64,000 bases of DNA, taken from the NCBI GenBank assembly GCA_012862575.1, contig BLSF01000062.1, forward strand, positions 1-64,000, read 5' to 3'. The stretch is from Parietichytrium sp. I65-24A. Taxonomy: Eukaryota > Sar > Bigyra > Thraustochytrida > Thraustochytriidae. Shown here one piece after another: positions 10,651 through 22,030 of this stretch. Position 1 is the stretch's first letter. Each line of letters opens with the position of its first letter. A program made the position numbers and the translations under genes. Below the pieces are notes generated by a model that was not told the DNA's origin, made no database searches, and was given only the letters and a program-made list of their open reading frames with translations.

Positions 10651-13600
10651 TCAGAGGAAGAAGATCGTGTATCGATCAAAGTCTTGCTCCAGGCGAAGAG
10701 CCACAAAGTAGAAGACGATTCTCGTCAGGACAGACGAATAGAGCACGAACATCAGTAGAATGTACCACCCACTTTGCAGGTTTGCCTGCACCCCAAAGCA
10801 CACGGACTCCTCGTCAGAAGCTCCTAATTCTCCGAGCAGCTCTCCGACAACAAGAGGGCAAAACGGCAAACCCTCGGCAACTACGTCGAAAAATCGTCCA
10901 ATTTCCAGAGACATAATAAACACGCAAGCGCAAAGAACGTTTGTGGAGTTCCAGGAATTGACAACGCGCAGGGCGAATAAGCAGCTTTGGGCGGTACCCT
11001 TTGTCATCGGGGCGAACCACAAAGCTAGAGCGAGGATGCCGCCAAGAGCTGGAGTAAGCAGAACCAGGCAAAAGTACGCAATCTCCATGAAGAAGAGAGC
11101 CACCCAATTCGTCTCCTTGGACGGGTCTGCATCAATTAGAGCGGGGAAAAGGCTCAAAACCGATTCGCTTCTAACTTTACCCCCGTTTGCGGCAAAGATT
11201 TTCGCGCCGAGACCCGTCACCCCGGTAAATTCAAAGCTGTACGCACCAGTGTTGAAGGCAAACCAGAAGAGGAATGGCCAACCAACCAAGAGGACTGAAA
11301 TAAATACTCGGAACACCCGGCCAAGGATACGCTTCCAGTCCCACCAAAAAGACACCAGCCAACCGACCATTCCGCTCTGATTTCGGCCGTTGCCATCCAA
11401 ACTAAAGTCGCTTTCCTCGGCTTCTTCAGCAATCGTGGGATCTTGAAGTGCGTGGAATTCCAAAAACTCGTCACGTCCCTCGCCTTGTTGACGGTGCTCT
11501 GGAAACCGCATCATCGTGTTGGCTCCGCCACCGGGATTGACGTGGTCGACCTGCATTGCTTTCCAATTTTCTGCGACGATGCGATTGTGATAATGGATGG
11601 TTATATGGTTCAAAATGACGGAAAGCAGAGCCGAGAAGAAGAAGGAGATGAGGCCCCACATCGGGATGAACTCTATATAACCAACCATCGTATCCGCCCG
11701 CAAAAATCCCTGCATGCTCTCCGGAATAGTCACGGTGGTATTCATCGATGCAGTCATCAAGGCGAACAGGTAGAAGATGGCCATGGTCCACTTTCCCAAG
11801 CTCTCCAATGTCCTGAGCAAGTAGCCACGCTGCGGCACGGTGAGAACGTTAGCCGGCGCAACCCACGCGTACGCAAGCAAAGACACTCTCACCCATGGCA
11901 AAATACCAGAGCAAAAGCCAATAAAGATGACAAAGAGGACCGCAGCTGCCTCTGCAAGGAGATCGATACAGTAATCAAGCGTCATCGTAATCATGGGGAT
12001 CTCTTTTAGCGGCTCCCCGGCGACGTTCATGATAATGGTGACCCGGCCCATCGTGAAAAAGTTGCCAGACACAAACATGACGAAATTCAAAGCAATGAGG
12101 CCCATCAATATGCCCGCAGACAGACGGCTAATCGAGGGGTGAACGACCATAGCACGGTCATGACCCAGGAGGTATAGCGCGTCGTGCTCGGAAACTATCT
12201 CTCGAGGAGACTGGATTACCGAGTATCTTGAAGCAGAGCACTGCGAGACTCTACGGCGAAAATCTTGCACCAGTTCCCGGTGGAATTCCTTGTGAACAGG
12301 AATTGGAGAGCTGTTTCCGCGCTGCAGCGGGAGATGGCTCTGAGTCTCGCCTTCCGCAGCTCCTGAGCGAGGCGTAGCGTGGTTCTTGAGGATTGCAGCA
12401 ACTGAATACGGAGATGTGACTGTAGCACGTGACGCATTCGACGCGCCGGTACTAGAATTGCGCCGTTTTCTCTGAGATGCGGCTTGAGAGACACTGCGGT
12501 CAGCATTTAAAGGTACGACCGCGCTGAACGCAACGGCACCATCCTCTCCGCCCTCTGCTTCTTCTGCAGCCAATGGGATTGAAGCATAGGGAGAAATGGG
12601 GGTACTGGTAAACTCTGCTCCCGCTTCGAGGGCAAATGTTGGAGACGCGCCGGCCACCGCAGACATGGGTGTGTTGGAGCCTGTGTTAAGATAATCAGTT
12701 TGCAACAGTGTTTCCGCAAGCCTCTGGCTCTGCGTCTCGCGGAGGCGGCTAGAGCGCCTTTTTGAGACCAGCACTGAGGCAACGAAGACCATAATCATAA
12801 AGAGTGCGGAAGCAACCATTGCAATCTTCATATTTGGAAGCCACCAAGGGCGCACGTACTGTGTGGATGGATTGACAGGTGTCCACTTTTTACCACTGCA
12901 AAGCTCCCGAAGAAATCCCATCAGATTGTTACTCGCAAAGTTGATATTCGCACCTCCAAAGAGGTCGAGCTCCGAGGTGTTCGTGATGACACCCTCGACG
13001 ATTGGTAAAAAGTTGCTGAGAAACTCACGCAGCTTCTCGTTGGAGGTCTCTAAGGACAAATGGTCCAGTATGTCGGGTAGGAGCGGCGTGGAGCACGAGG
13101 TACACGACGCCACCACAGAGATTGCGTCAAAACTCAAGTCCAAGGAGTGCAATCCCAGGGGTGCGGCGGAGGTCGAATAGGAGCTACGCGACTGTGGGGG
13201 TTCGACGAACGCATGCGACACACAGGATGATGCCAGTCTCGATGGAGTAAAGTATTCGAGCGCTCGCATGTCCAACAACGTAAACAGGTCGAGGAAAGCT
13301 GACACCCACTTGTCGGTCAGACTTGAAAGACCAACCGAGACGGAAATTTGATCGTGGATATCACGCTCAGTTCTACTAAGGCCCGCAATGTGCAAGGTGA
13401 TGTCCATCCCGAATTGAGCTTCGCTCAATCCCAGTTCGAAGCTTAAATCCGAGGGTCTATTCTTGACCAACTCCATCAAGCTCAGTTGCGTGAAGTTTGT
13501 AATCCCACTCACAGTAACATTTCCGATGACAATGTTTGCATTGGCGGGGGGCTCCAAAAAGGGAAAAAACGAGCGCAAATTGATGGGTCCAACATGGAGC

Positions 13601-15472
13601 AGTTTTCCATCCAGGCGTAAATGGTCACGTTCCCACCGTTTCGAGCCGAAGATATATCCCATCGCCCATTCTGATATTCGATTGATATTAATTTCGCCAT
13701 CAGTGCCAACCATCTCATTCACAAGCCATCGTGCGAAAGAAACTGCCTTCACGTCGGCCCAGTCCACGACGTCAGGTTTCGTCGAGCTGGGAGGCGGCCA
13801 AGGCATGCTATCACAGGAACAAGAAAGGAGGTAAGGCTGAAATATGTTCGCAAAGAACATCTGTGAAAGTACTGAAGTGTGTTCCTGAAAGAGAGCCAGC
13901 AGAGGCGTCCCAAACGCGCGCATACCAACATTTGCAGCGGTGTTTACGATGGTGAAAAAAGGGTCGGCTCCTGTGACTCGGACATTTCCAAATCGCATGT
14001 CTGGACTGAAGAAAGCGTCTGGCACAGTAATGTTTGCCAACGTGGACATTGCGCACTCCAGAGTATTCTGCGCCAACGTGCCAAAGGTGAGATTCGCAAG
14101 CCCAAATGCATCCACCCCCAAAAGTAGAGAGAGGTCCACATCTATATTATTGGCGTCCACTGAAACGTTGAAGGCGTACGCAGAAAGAGGATCTAGATCT
14201 TTTCGCGCTTGTGGGCCCTCCTCCACAACGAGGCTCAATTCTAGTCGCAGTGGTTTCGAGAGCTTTACTCCGTTTTGTAAAGTGTATTTTGCAATTGGCT
14301 CAAAGAGAGAGAGGCGCTCAAAGGAATCCAACCCAGTGATTGCGATATCGGACAGTGAAAAGCGCAAGTATACTCCAGCCCCGGAGAGGTCGAAGAGAAC
14401 CATGGGCCCAGTCTCTGTCCCGTTGCGAACAACCCAAGGAGAATTTGGAGCGCCTTCCAAAAGGTTCTCCCGGATAATTTGATTGATGGCAAGTGTTTCT
14501 CCAGACAGCGAGGGCCCTGCAAGGACTTGCTTCACAAAACCAGACGCAAACCTGACAAAAGGATTGTCAAGCCGTGGCACAAAATCATTGCTCCCAAATT
14601 GATCAACCCGTGGCATGACAGTCTCCTCTAGTTCTCGAACTGGCGTCGGGGTTGCAGGGATACCGTGTTCAAGGTACCACGTAAGGTTCCATTTCGCAAA
14701 GTTGAGCGCAAAGCTCACCACGTGAGTGATCACAAAAGAGCTAACGCAATACAGGGGCTCCATGACAAGTGGACCAAACACAGGGGCAAAAGCATTAAGC
14801 ACCTGCTGATCAATAAACGAGAGAACAGCCTCGCCACCTATCACTTTAAAGGAATTGTGGTTGAAGTGAACTTTGGGCCGACACTTTTTAAGGTTGAAAG
14901 AGGCAGGCAACTTTGATTGTGCAGCACTGCCCCACGAAAAATACCATTCCTGGTCCAATGCGCTGTTTTTTGGTGAAAATCTCCAGACCGATGCGGCCCT
15001 CTACGTCGAGAGGTTTATAGGTGTACTGAAGAACGCCAGCGCAGTCCGAAGCTAGCCCGTCAACGATCGCTCGAATTCCCAAACGCGAACTTCCCTCCAC
15101 CTCGCGCTGCCGGCGGCGGCTCCTCCAGTCCTTGTAATCGCGAGTTGCCTTGGACCAGTTCATCCAGCTGGCGCCTAGCACATCATCTCCTTCGTCGAAA
15201 TCCGCTTCATCTGGATTTAGTACTTCGCCAAGCTCGAGCTCATCACTCGCGCTGGCTCCCACCACTTCCAAAAGCGCAGACTTGACACTTACCCTGCGAC
15301 ATCGTAGCGTCAGCGAGCAATTTATCAGCTCGTGGCCCAGAATTTTTAACGGGAATCTTGCGGTTGGCAGCTGCAAGTCTGCATCTTCAAGAATGCGGTT
15401 CAAAAGCCCAGCAGAACTTGTGCACTCCACTATCAACGCCACCAAGAACACCGCAACCAAAGCCGCCCGCAT
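10651..15472 (-). CDS. secreted-domain/PqiA-like giant membrane protein, copy 1 (one-base frame break)
   Basis: Read on the minus strand this is one gene in two frames. The first frame (15472 downward) starts with signal peptide MRAALVAVFLVALIVECTSS and runs to about residue 168. The second continues to 10651. They meet at a run of six T on the plus strand (14966-14971; A6 on the coding strand). Five bases there would give one continuous frame of about 1606 residues with no loss of sequence, so this is probably a homopolymer error or a very recent indel; a tiny intron fits poorly. The ectodomain (about 21-878) has many NxT/S sites and alternating beta-like segments (for example DLDLSLLLG, ANIVIGNVTVSG) that suggest BPI/TULIP lipid-binding folds; this is inference. 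A helix at about 880-902 is followed by a Ser-rich cytosolic linker to about 1115, then roughly eight membrane segments. Within these, ILPWVRVSLLAYAWVAP... RGYLLRTLESLGKW and LVLLTPALGGILAL...APM...NSWN resemble the two halves of PqiA/LetA. A paralogue lies at 41640-45866. Confidence 0.75.
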
Positions 15473-15979
15473 CTACTTGCAAGCAGTGCGCCAGCGCTAA
15501 TGATCACCCGACTAAAGCTCCCAACACAACCAGACCAGACCGGTCAGGCCCAGTCCGTTGATAATCCCTGCAGAGGACTCAGCGCAACGCCAAGTTCGAG
15601 AGACTCTTTCAACCAACTTTGATGCTCGGAAGAGATTGCGAAAAAAACTTTGGCGTAGTGCAACTTTGCGAAACTTTTGCTCCGTTCTCCACGAGGCGGC
15701 TCTGAGAGTGAGCGCCGAAACACACCGACAACAGGATCCAACTATTGACACTCGTCGCTTTCCTCGCATACTCGCCGGCGCCAAGAGACCTGCGCCGCAG
15801 TGTACAGGAGCCCTCCACGCACTGTTGAACAAAGGCAGCAAACTGTGTTGGTCATGTCCTTCCTTGCAGTCGCTACGCTGCTAGGCGCTACCGTATGGTC
15901 GGTGCAATTGGTGCGTGAACAAAGATGATCCCAGGACCTGCAATTCCTGCAATGGCTAGCCGTCTGCTGGGTGGCTTTG

Positions 15980-16032
15980 TTCAATGTTCAATGTTCAATG
16001 TTCAATGTTCAATGTTCAATGTTCAATGTTCA
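15980..16032. repeat. heptamer tandem repeat (TTCAATG)n
   Basis: Seven exact 7-bp TTCAATG units (15980-16028) and a partial eighth. Because 7 is not a multiple of 3, all three frames read the same MFNVQCS-type heptapeptide, which explains the overlapping short ORFs here. Confidence 0.95.
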
Positions 16033-17105
16033 TTTCAATACACCAAGTACTCAGCACTCCAGTGCTGTGTTTCGCGTTCTTGTTTGCCTCGTTCGACATA
16101 CTTCATTCATGTCGCGTCCCCTTCTGCCAAGTCCAAGTCATACAACCGCGCCGTGTCAATGTCAATTCCGATCTTGCAGACTCGGGAGACTCAAATTGAG
16201 CCTTTCGAGCGTCATGGCTCAGCTCAGAGGCTCAGGCTATCCATCCACATATCCATCCAGCCGTCCACCCATCCGTGCTTGGCTCGTCACGGCTGTCTTC
16301 TCGAAGCCTTCATTACTGACTGTGAATTCCGATGACTCGGTCTCCCTCTCGTCTGTGTCGTCCGCGAGCCAAGTGACGGTGTTGGGGTAGGTTTCCATTC
16401 CGGACTAGTCGACTTGCAGAGAGGGTTCATCTCTTCATGTCTCTTCGCGCCTCATCTTGATCTGACATTTGACAAACGAGACCAAATTCATTCATTCACA
16501 ATGAACATTGACTATGCAAAGTTCGTTCAAATGATTTGTACCTGTAAGCTTCATTCATCCCACTCGCGTCTCTCCACAATCTCCACCAGGCCATGTATGT
16601 ATGTACGGAAGTGAGTTAGTTACAAGTTGTGTTCTTTTCGTGGGCTCCTGTCATCTTTAATAAACTTGGATCCCTTTTTTAAAAAGAAGAGAGGAAAGAG
16701 TTGTTTTTGCAAGGGAAACTTGTTCTGCTCTCACCGTCAATCCAAAACTACCTTACCTATGCAGGTGGGTGGTACTCAGTACGGAAATGTTGGTAATGTA
16801 AAACTGATCGCCAAAACACCAATGCATAAATATCACATGATCTTACAAGCCAAAGTGCGGCAGCCTTCGGCGGTCTTCTTCGTGCTTGAGAGTTCAGGCT
16901 TACTCGTTGCGTTCACAGTTCATCTTCACGAGTTGCGCCTGCCGGAGCCAGGCTTACTCGGTACATAGGCTCTTGAGTAGCGCCATGCCTTCGGCAGGCG
17001 TACTCAATCGCCTAACGGGAGGATCGGATAGAACTGTCTTACGGCAGCTCTATTCCTCTCCGTAGAATGCGACGTGCAAAGTAGTAGAACGAAACGTGCA
17101 TTCGC

Positions 17106-17214
17106 TAGGCAGCTACCACTCCCTTTTCGCCGTACAGTTTCCACTTGCTGCGGGATTAGGCAGCTACCGCTGCCTTCACCGTAATATGGTACAGTTTCCA
17201 CTTGCTGGGGGACT
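17106..17214. repeat. imperfect tandem duplication (about 51 and 58 bp)
   Basis: Copies starting at 17106 and 17157 share TAGGCAGCTACC at the 5' end and ACAGTTTCCACTTGCTG toward the 3' end, with several differences and a small indel between them. Confidence 0.8.
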
Positions 17215-17575
17215 AGCGTGTGGTGTCTGAAAAAAAAAATATCAATGGTGTTATCCTACTGTAGGTGTTACTAGCTGCAACGCGTAGCCACACGATGTCG
17301 AGGTTCTGTTCGTCGCAAAATCGTCCCGGTCCTCGAGTCCTCGAGTCCTCGAGTACGCGTTGTCAGTTTTTTTAAACTGGCCCGGGAACTTGGAAAACCA
17401 GTTGCATCATCTCAAAGGACCGATTTATGTCCTCGGAAGCAGAATTGGAGCACTCGTAAGCGGTTAAGATTACTATTCTGTCTGGTTATTATCTGAATTC
17501 ATTATTCCAAACTTTGAAGGACGCGAGAGACGGAAGACAAGGGGATAGTGAGAGTGCAAGAAAGCGAGAGAGACA

Positions 17576-19384
17576 ATGGACGGTGAGATCTTGACGATAC
17601 AGGTGGGTGGGAGCAGCAACTTTGTGGGTGCTCAGTTTTGGAACATCCAAGATGAGCTTTTGGCGGCAGACGCAGGTGAGGCCAGTGGCGAGTATGAAAT
17701 GGACGATGGCAAGGCCGAGGAGCGTGAGCTTCGGCCAGAGGCATTTTACAAGGTATCCGAAACATCAGCAGTTCCCAGAATGGTATTCGTGGACTTGAAA
17801 CACTCGGCTAATTCTCTGCAACCGATTAGCGCGTGGACGGACTCGAATCCATCCTCCATTTTCGCGCTTAGCGACTCGGAGCTTGAAGGACAATCGGCTG
17901 GGATGTGGGACGGCAAGGTTGAACTGCATCGCGAGGAACCGGACGAGCGTAACGATTTTCTCAAGTGGTTAGAAGAGGAAGCAGGGAACGTGGAGTCTGC
18001 AGCTACCGGATATGGACACTATGGCGGACAGGAAGGCGCAGAAGGCAGGGATAACGCTGTCGAGGATGATGACGATCTGTACTCGTCCAAGCGGGTCCAA
18101 GACTCTAATGTGCGTGTGTGGAGCGATTATTTGAAGGCACAACTTCACCACAGGTCTGTGAACATGGTACACAGATATGGCGATGTGGACATCTCCACGT
18201 TCAACTCTGGAGCAGAGCTCGTTCGGGAGTCAAGCCATGACATGGATCAGATCATGGACTCTATCCGATACTTTCTAGAGGATTGTGACCGTCTCCAAGG
18301 CGTGCACGCCATTATAGATACTAACAGTGGGTTCGCGCAAGTAGCCAAGGGAGTCTTGGAAGACTTGAAGACAGAAATCGGGAAGAGCCCGATCCTTTGC
18401 GTGGGCGTGGCAGAACCTGAGCGATATCAACCAGACCATACGAAATACACAAATTACACAACCTGGAGGAACATGAATGAGGCTATCAGCATGTGTACGT
18501 TCACCGAGATCTGTGACGCGTTCTTGCCGATGCCTTTGTATAACCTGCGCGGTTTGCGGTCAAACCCTAATTTTTCCGCCGAGAAATTTGATCCTTCGTC
18601 GATATTCCACACTGCGTCGGTGGCCGCGGTAGCGCTTGACACTCTTTCGCTTCCATACCGACGAACCAAACCTTCGTTTGGGCCTAATAGCGCTGTCAAT
18701 ATGGGGGAGTACTTCTCGCGGTTAGCGCCATCTGAAAACGCCCGTCTTCTAAACGCCTCTCTCAACTTTCCGTTTCCCTTCCCTGCCATATCTTTTGGAG
18801 AAATGAAAAGCATGATGTCCAACTGGGCTCCTGCAAACTCTGTCAAAGCTTCGCCCTTTTCGATGAATCTTTCCTGTGTGAAAAAGCTTGAACCCAAGGT
18901 CGGCGACGTTTACCCAACGCTTGCCTCGTACACCATTTTGCGTGGAACCAAGTTGAACGGGATGGAGACGCAAACTAACGTGAATCTAGAGCGCCTCTTG
19001 GAAACATACTGCGCAAGAACCAGTTTAAGGGCCGCACCAGCTCCGCTCTATAGTGCTCTGCGAGGGCCCCTGCCAATATCTTTGGCGTTTCCAAACATTC
19101 TGAACAATTCATTGTTTGGGGAGTCAGGGCAGCTATCCCTGTCTTCCGTGAAAAGGCAATCACCTCCAATCAGTGTCCCAGTTTTTGCATACGTTGCGAA
19201 CTCTACACGGTCGGGGGGAGATGTTGATCACGCCTTCAATTCTATTTCTAAACAGTCGATGGTTACCAAGCTGGAGTATTCGAGAGGCAAAGGGGGTTTC
19301 GATGAGGAGGACTTTTACGCGATGCGAGAAAAGCTCAACAACATGCGAGAGCATTACTCGTACCCTTTAACGGAGGAGCACTAG
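17576..19384 (+). CDS. DML1: Misato/DML1 family tubulin-like protein
   Basis: A 602-residue intronless protein. The N-terminus EILTIQVGGSSNFVGAQFWN is the diagnostic Misato segment I, related to the nucleotide-binding start of tubulins. A second family stretch, VRVWSDYLKAQLHHRSVNMV followed by a Y-x-F/x-S-G motif, lies near residues 181-215. An FtsZ/tubulin-like body with GVAEPE and LPMPLYNLRGL continues to the C-terminus. In yeast and animals the family acts at mitochondria in distribution, morphology and fusion, and in some species in mitotic spindle function. Acidic inserts (for example around residue 165) are longer than in animal proteins. The first ATG is used because the conserved motif begins at residue 4, leaving no room for a later start. 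Assignment to the family is strong; its exact role in this organism is inferred. Confidence 0.9.
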   Translation: MDGEILTIQVGGSSNFVGAQFWNIQDELLAADAGEASGEYEMDDGKAEERELRPEAFYKVSETSAVPRMVFVDLKHSANSLQPISAWTDSNPSSIFALSDSELEGQSAGMWDGKVELHREEPDERNDFLKWLEEEAGNVESAATGYGHYGGQEGAEGRDNAVEDDDDLYSSKRVQDSNVRVWSDYLKAQLHHRSVNMVHRYGDVDISTFNSGAELVRESSHDMDQIMDSIRYFLEDCDRLQGVHAIIDTNSGFAQVAKGVLEDLKTEIGKSPILCVGVAEPERYQPDHTKYTNYTTWRNMNEAISMCTFTEICDAFLPMPLYNLRGLRSNPNFSAEKFDPSSIFHTASVAAVALDTLSLPYRRTKPSFGPNSAVNMGEYFSRLAPSENARLLNASLNFPFPFPAISFGEMKSMMSNWAPANSVKASPFSMNLSCVKKLEPKVGDVYPTLASYTILRGTKLNGMETQTNVNLERLLETYCARTSLRAAPAPLYSALRGPLPISLAFPNILNNSLFGESGQLSLSSVKRQSPPISVPVFAYVANSTRSGGDVDHAFNSISKQSMVTKLEYSRGKGGFDEEDFYAMREKLNNMREHYSYPLTEEH

Positions 19385-22030
19385 CAACTGTTGTGCGCGC
19401 CGAAAACACCACAGGAGCAATTGGACGCATGCATCACTGACCATGCCAGAACGTATGCAGCTTTTTTGACCGGTCGGACTTGGACATCTGTATCAAGTTG
19501 AGAGTTTGTTCGAATTTACAACACAATTATTTTATAACCATAATAACCACGTGTAAAAACAAAAAGAATAGAGAAGTCACAAATGTGAATTGGATCCCTT
19601 CAAGCTACTCTCTGTATCATTCTTATCACACCGCTAGCTCGCTTAGCTAAAAATAGTTTCAACGGACTTTAAGAGCGAACACTTCTTCTGTGTTTCACTC
19701 TTGAGGCTGATGACCGCAATGGCCAGGCACCAAGCGCATCTCAAGGCTTGTCTGTGACGGCCGGCCAAAGAGTGTCGGTTAGTGAATGAGAAGTCAAGGT
19801 CGTATAAAGACTGCTTGCTCTCTGTCTTGTGCACTCCTCCGTTCGCGTCAAGTCCACGTGCAGAGGGGATGACAAATGTGTTGGCCACTATTAGAAGAGC
19901 AGCAGAATTCAGATTTTGTCATCACTGGGAGTCCTCCCCACCGAAGGGGAGTTTGTGCGAGTTCTATGCTTTTTCGGCCGATGAGCGGAAGAGTACTTGA
20001 CAGTGTCTGCCTTCTATATGTGCAACACTTGACATTATGACATGCAACGCATGGCAGGTAACAGCTGAGCACATCCATCTCCCGATTCAATCCCCAATGC
20101 CGCGCGAGGGAAGAAAAGAAGTATAATACAGCGCGAGACCAGGTAAGCTAGCCTTGCGTAGCTCTCTGACAGGGACCAGCGCTTACGATTCACGGCGTGG
20201 ATTGACTGAATATCAGGATTCGGGACCTCGGTTTCCTTTTCTCTTTTCCCTCTTCTCTGACCTGGTGAACAGGGAGATGATGTCTGGACCATGAAAAGAT
20301 CATGCCATTCAATGGCTCATTCATCAATCAGTAATGATTGCAAAACCTGCAACGAATTTCAGTGTACAGCTGTGCACTTTGCGACCTGTTCAAGCGTCTC
20401 CGCGACTCAATAGCTACGCGAGCATAGCCGGCCGAGTCGGGCCAATCATTGATCAAGAAGGCCGACTCGAATTGAGAGAACTGAGGAGGGCAGAGTGAGA
20501 CCCAACCGTGACCTCTTTTTGTCATTTCATAAAAACCAAGAGCGCCAACGCTGTTGCCCCCCCGCGTGTGACGAGCCTCGACTCGAGGAATGAATCATTC
20601 CCAAAGTTTCAAATCGCAATAATTATTATGAACTTGCGAATCGGCCAAGTCCTTGCCAAAATTGACTATGCTACTTGTGCCAACCAATGTGTCTCCAATG
20701 GATTTGGCGACCAACATTCCATCTAATTTCTCGATTTACCCACAAAGGTATTACTGAGTAGCTAGAGTAGCTACACGGTGGATGGCCTAAGACACGAATC
20801 CATCGCGCGGTTGATACACTAAGGTTTTGGCTGGGAACTAATGGTACCAATACTAGTGCGCTATTTGATAGTACAGTACTTCACTAACCGGATCGGAGCA
20901 CCTGCCCTACAAACAATCCCAATCTGCGTCCAAACCTGCGCACAATGCACAGCGCACAATTATTGAATTTTGATAACTTGAGAGTAGACTTTTCTTCTTC
21001 CGTGAGCAAAGTGGGCAAAGTCTTGCTGATTCTGATTATTCTTCTGGTGTAGATACTCAATACCTCAGTAGTACCTTAGCACCGGTACTCACAGCCCATT
21101 CATTCTCTCCATTGGTAGGCTTACTTAACGCTGTACTACTGTGCTACTGTACTGCTGTACTACCCACCACATTGGTTCGTTAGAGGAATTCAATTCGCAT
21201 GTTCCAACAATTGGAATTTGGAAAAAACAAACGAAATTTACACTTTTCGCAAATGGCAAAGACGCCAACGAGGATTTGTGCTCTTTTGAGACTATTTCTT
21301 TGAGTGACGACACTGTGGAGACTGGCGGGCGAGAAAGAGCTAGAAAGTTCACGCGCACGGGACAATGTCTCTTGGCCTGTCATTCCATTCTTTACTTCAA
21401 TGCATCGTCTCAGCTACCGTCGTCGCCTGGCTTGCGCATTGCACAACAATGAAGCACCGCCGCCGATATGAATTTATCAATCATGAATTACGAATTATGC
21501 AGTCTCTTTCTTGCCGTCTTGCAGTTTTGGAGCCCGCGCTTTACGCAGCGGCCTATCAAACGATTGACTCTCTCTCAACTCTCTCATTCTCCCACATTCT
21601 CCCTCTCTCTCTCTCTGCAAGTGCGGTAGAGGTCGCAGAAGCTGACCTGAGCCTTAAGAGTGAGTGAGCGAGTGAGTAGGAGAAAGCGACACAAGCGAAT
21701 AGCACAACCTTACAAACGAACAATCAATCGTGAGTCAGCCGGTGCGCTGCGCCCCATGCCATCCCGTGTCATCCAGTCTCATCCATTCTCATTCAGTCTC
21801 ATTCAGTCTCATTCAGTCTCATTCAGTCCCGTCCGGTGCCCCACGCTCAGCGTCCTCGGGTGCTCTCCGTCGGCAGGTCGGTAGCAAGCGAGCTGTGAGA
21901 GTGCGAAACAGGCGCGGTCGTTCTCCTGTACTCGAGAGCGGTAAACCGCTCAACAAGCGCAAGCGAGGAGAGTCAGAGTGGGGTGGTGCACCTGGTGTGG
22001 TCTGGTTTCGGCATTTGGCGCGTGGGCAAA
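19385..22030. other. intergenic spacer upstream of the EF-hand kinase
   Basis: No gene supported across 2.6 kb. It contains CAGAATTCAGA at 19903-19913, ACCGGTACTCA at 21081-21091 amid several other GTAC-rich stretches (20830-21165), a short CT run near 21600, and a 10-bp tandem array just upstream of the kinase gene. Confidence 0.5.
21771..21830. repeat. 10-bp tandem repeat (ATTCAGTCTC)n
   Basis: Six 10-bp units. The central three are exact ATTCAGTCTC and the outer units differ by one to three bases. It lies about 200 bp upstream of the kinase start codon, probably in the 5' leader or promoter. Confidence 0.9.

Larger units (their letters stand above)
15473..17575. other. intergenic spacer between divergent genes
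   Basis: No gene supported. It holds a TTCAATG heptamer array, a ggtactcagtac element at 16771-16782, and an imperfect tandem duplication at about 17106-17214. Short ORFs overlap the arrays and are explained by them. Confidence 0.5.

Noticed and set aside
15925-16335. three overlapping ORFs with MFNVQCS repeats
   Set aside because: A 7-bp tandem array read in all three frames; no protein-like sequence outside it.
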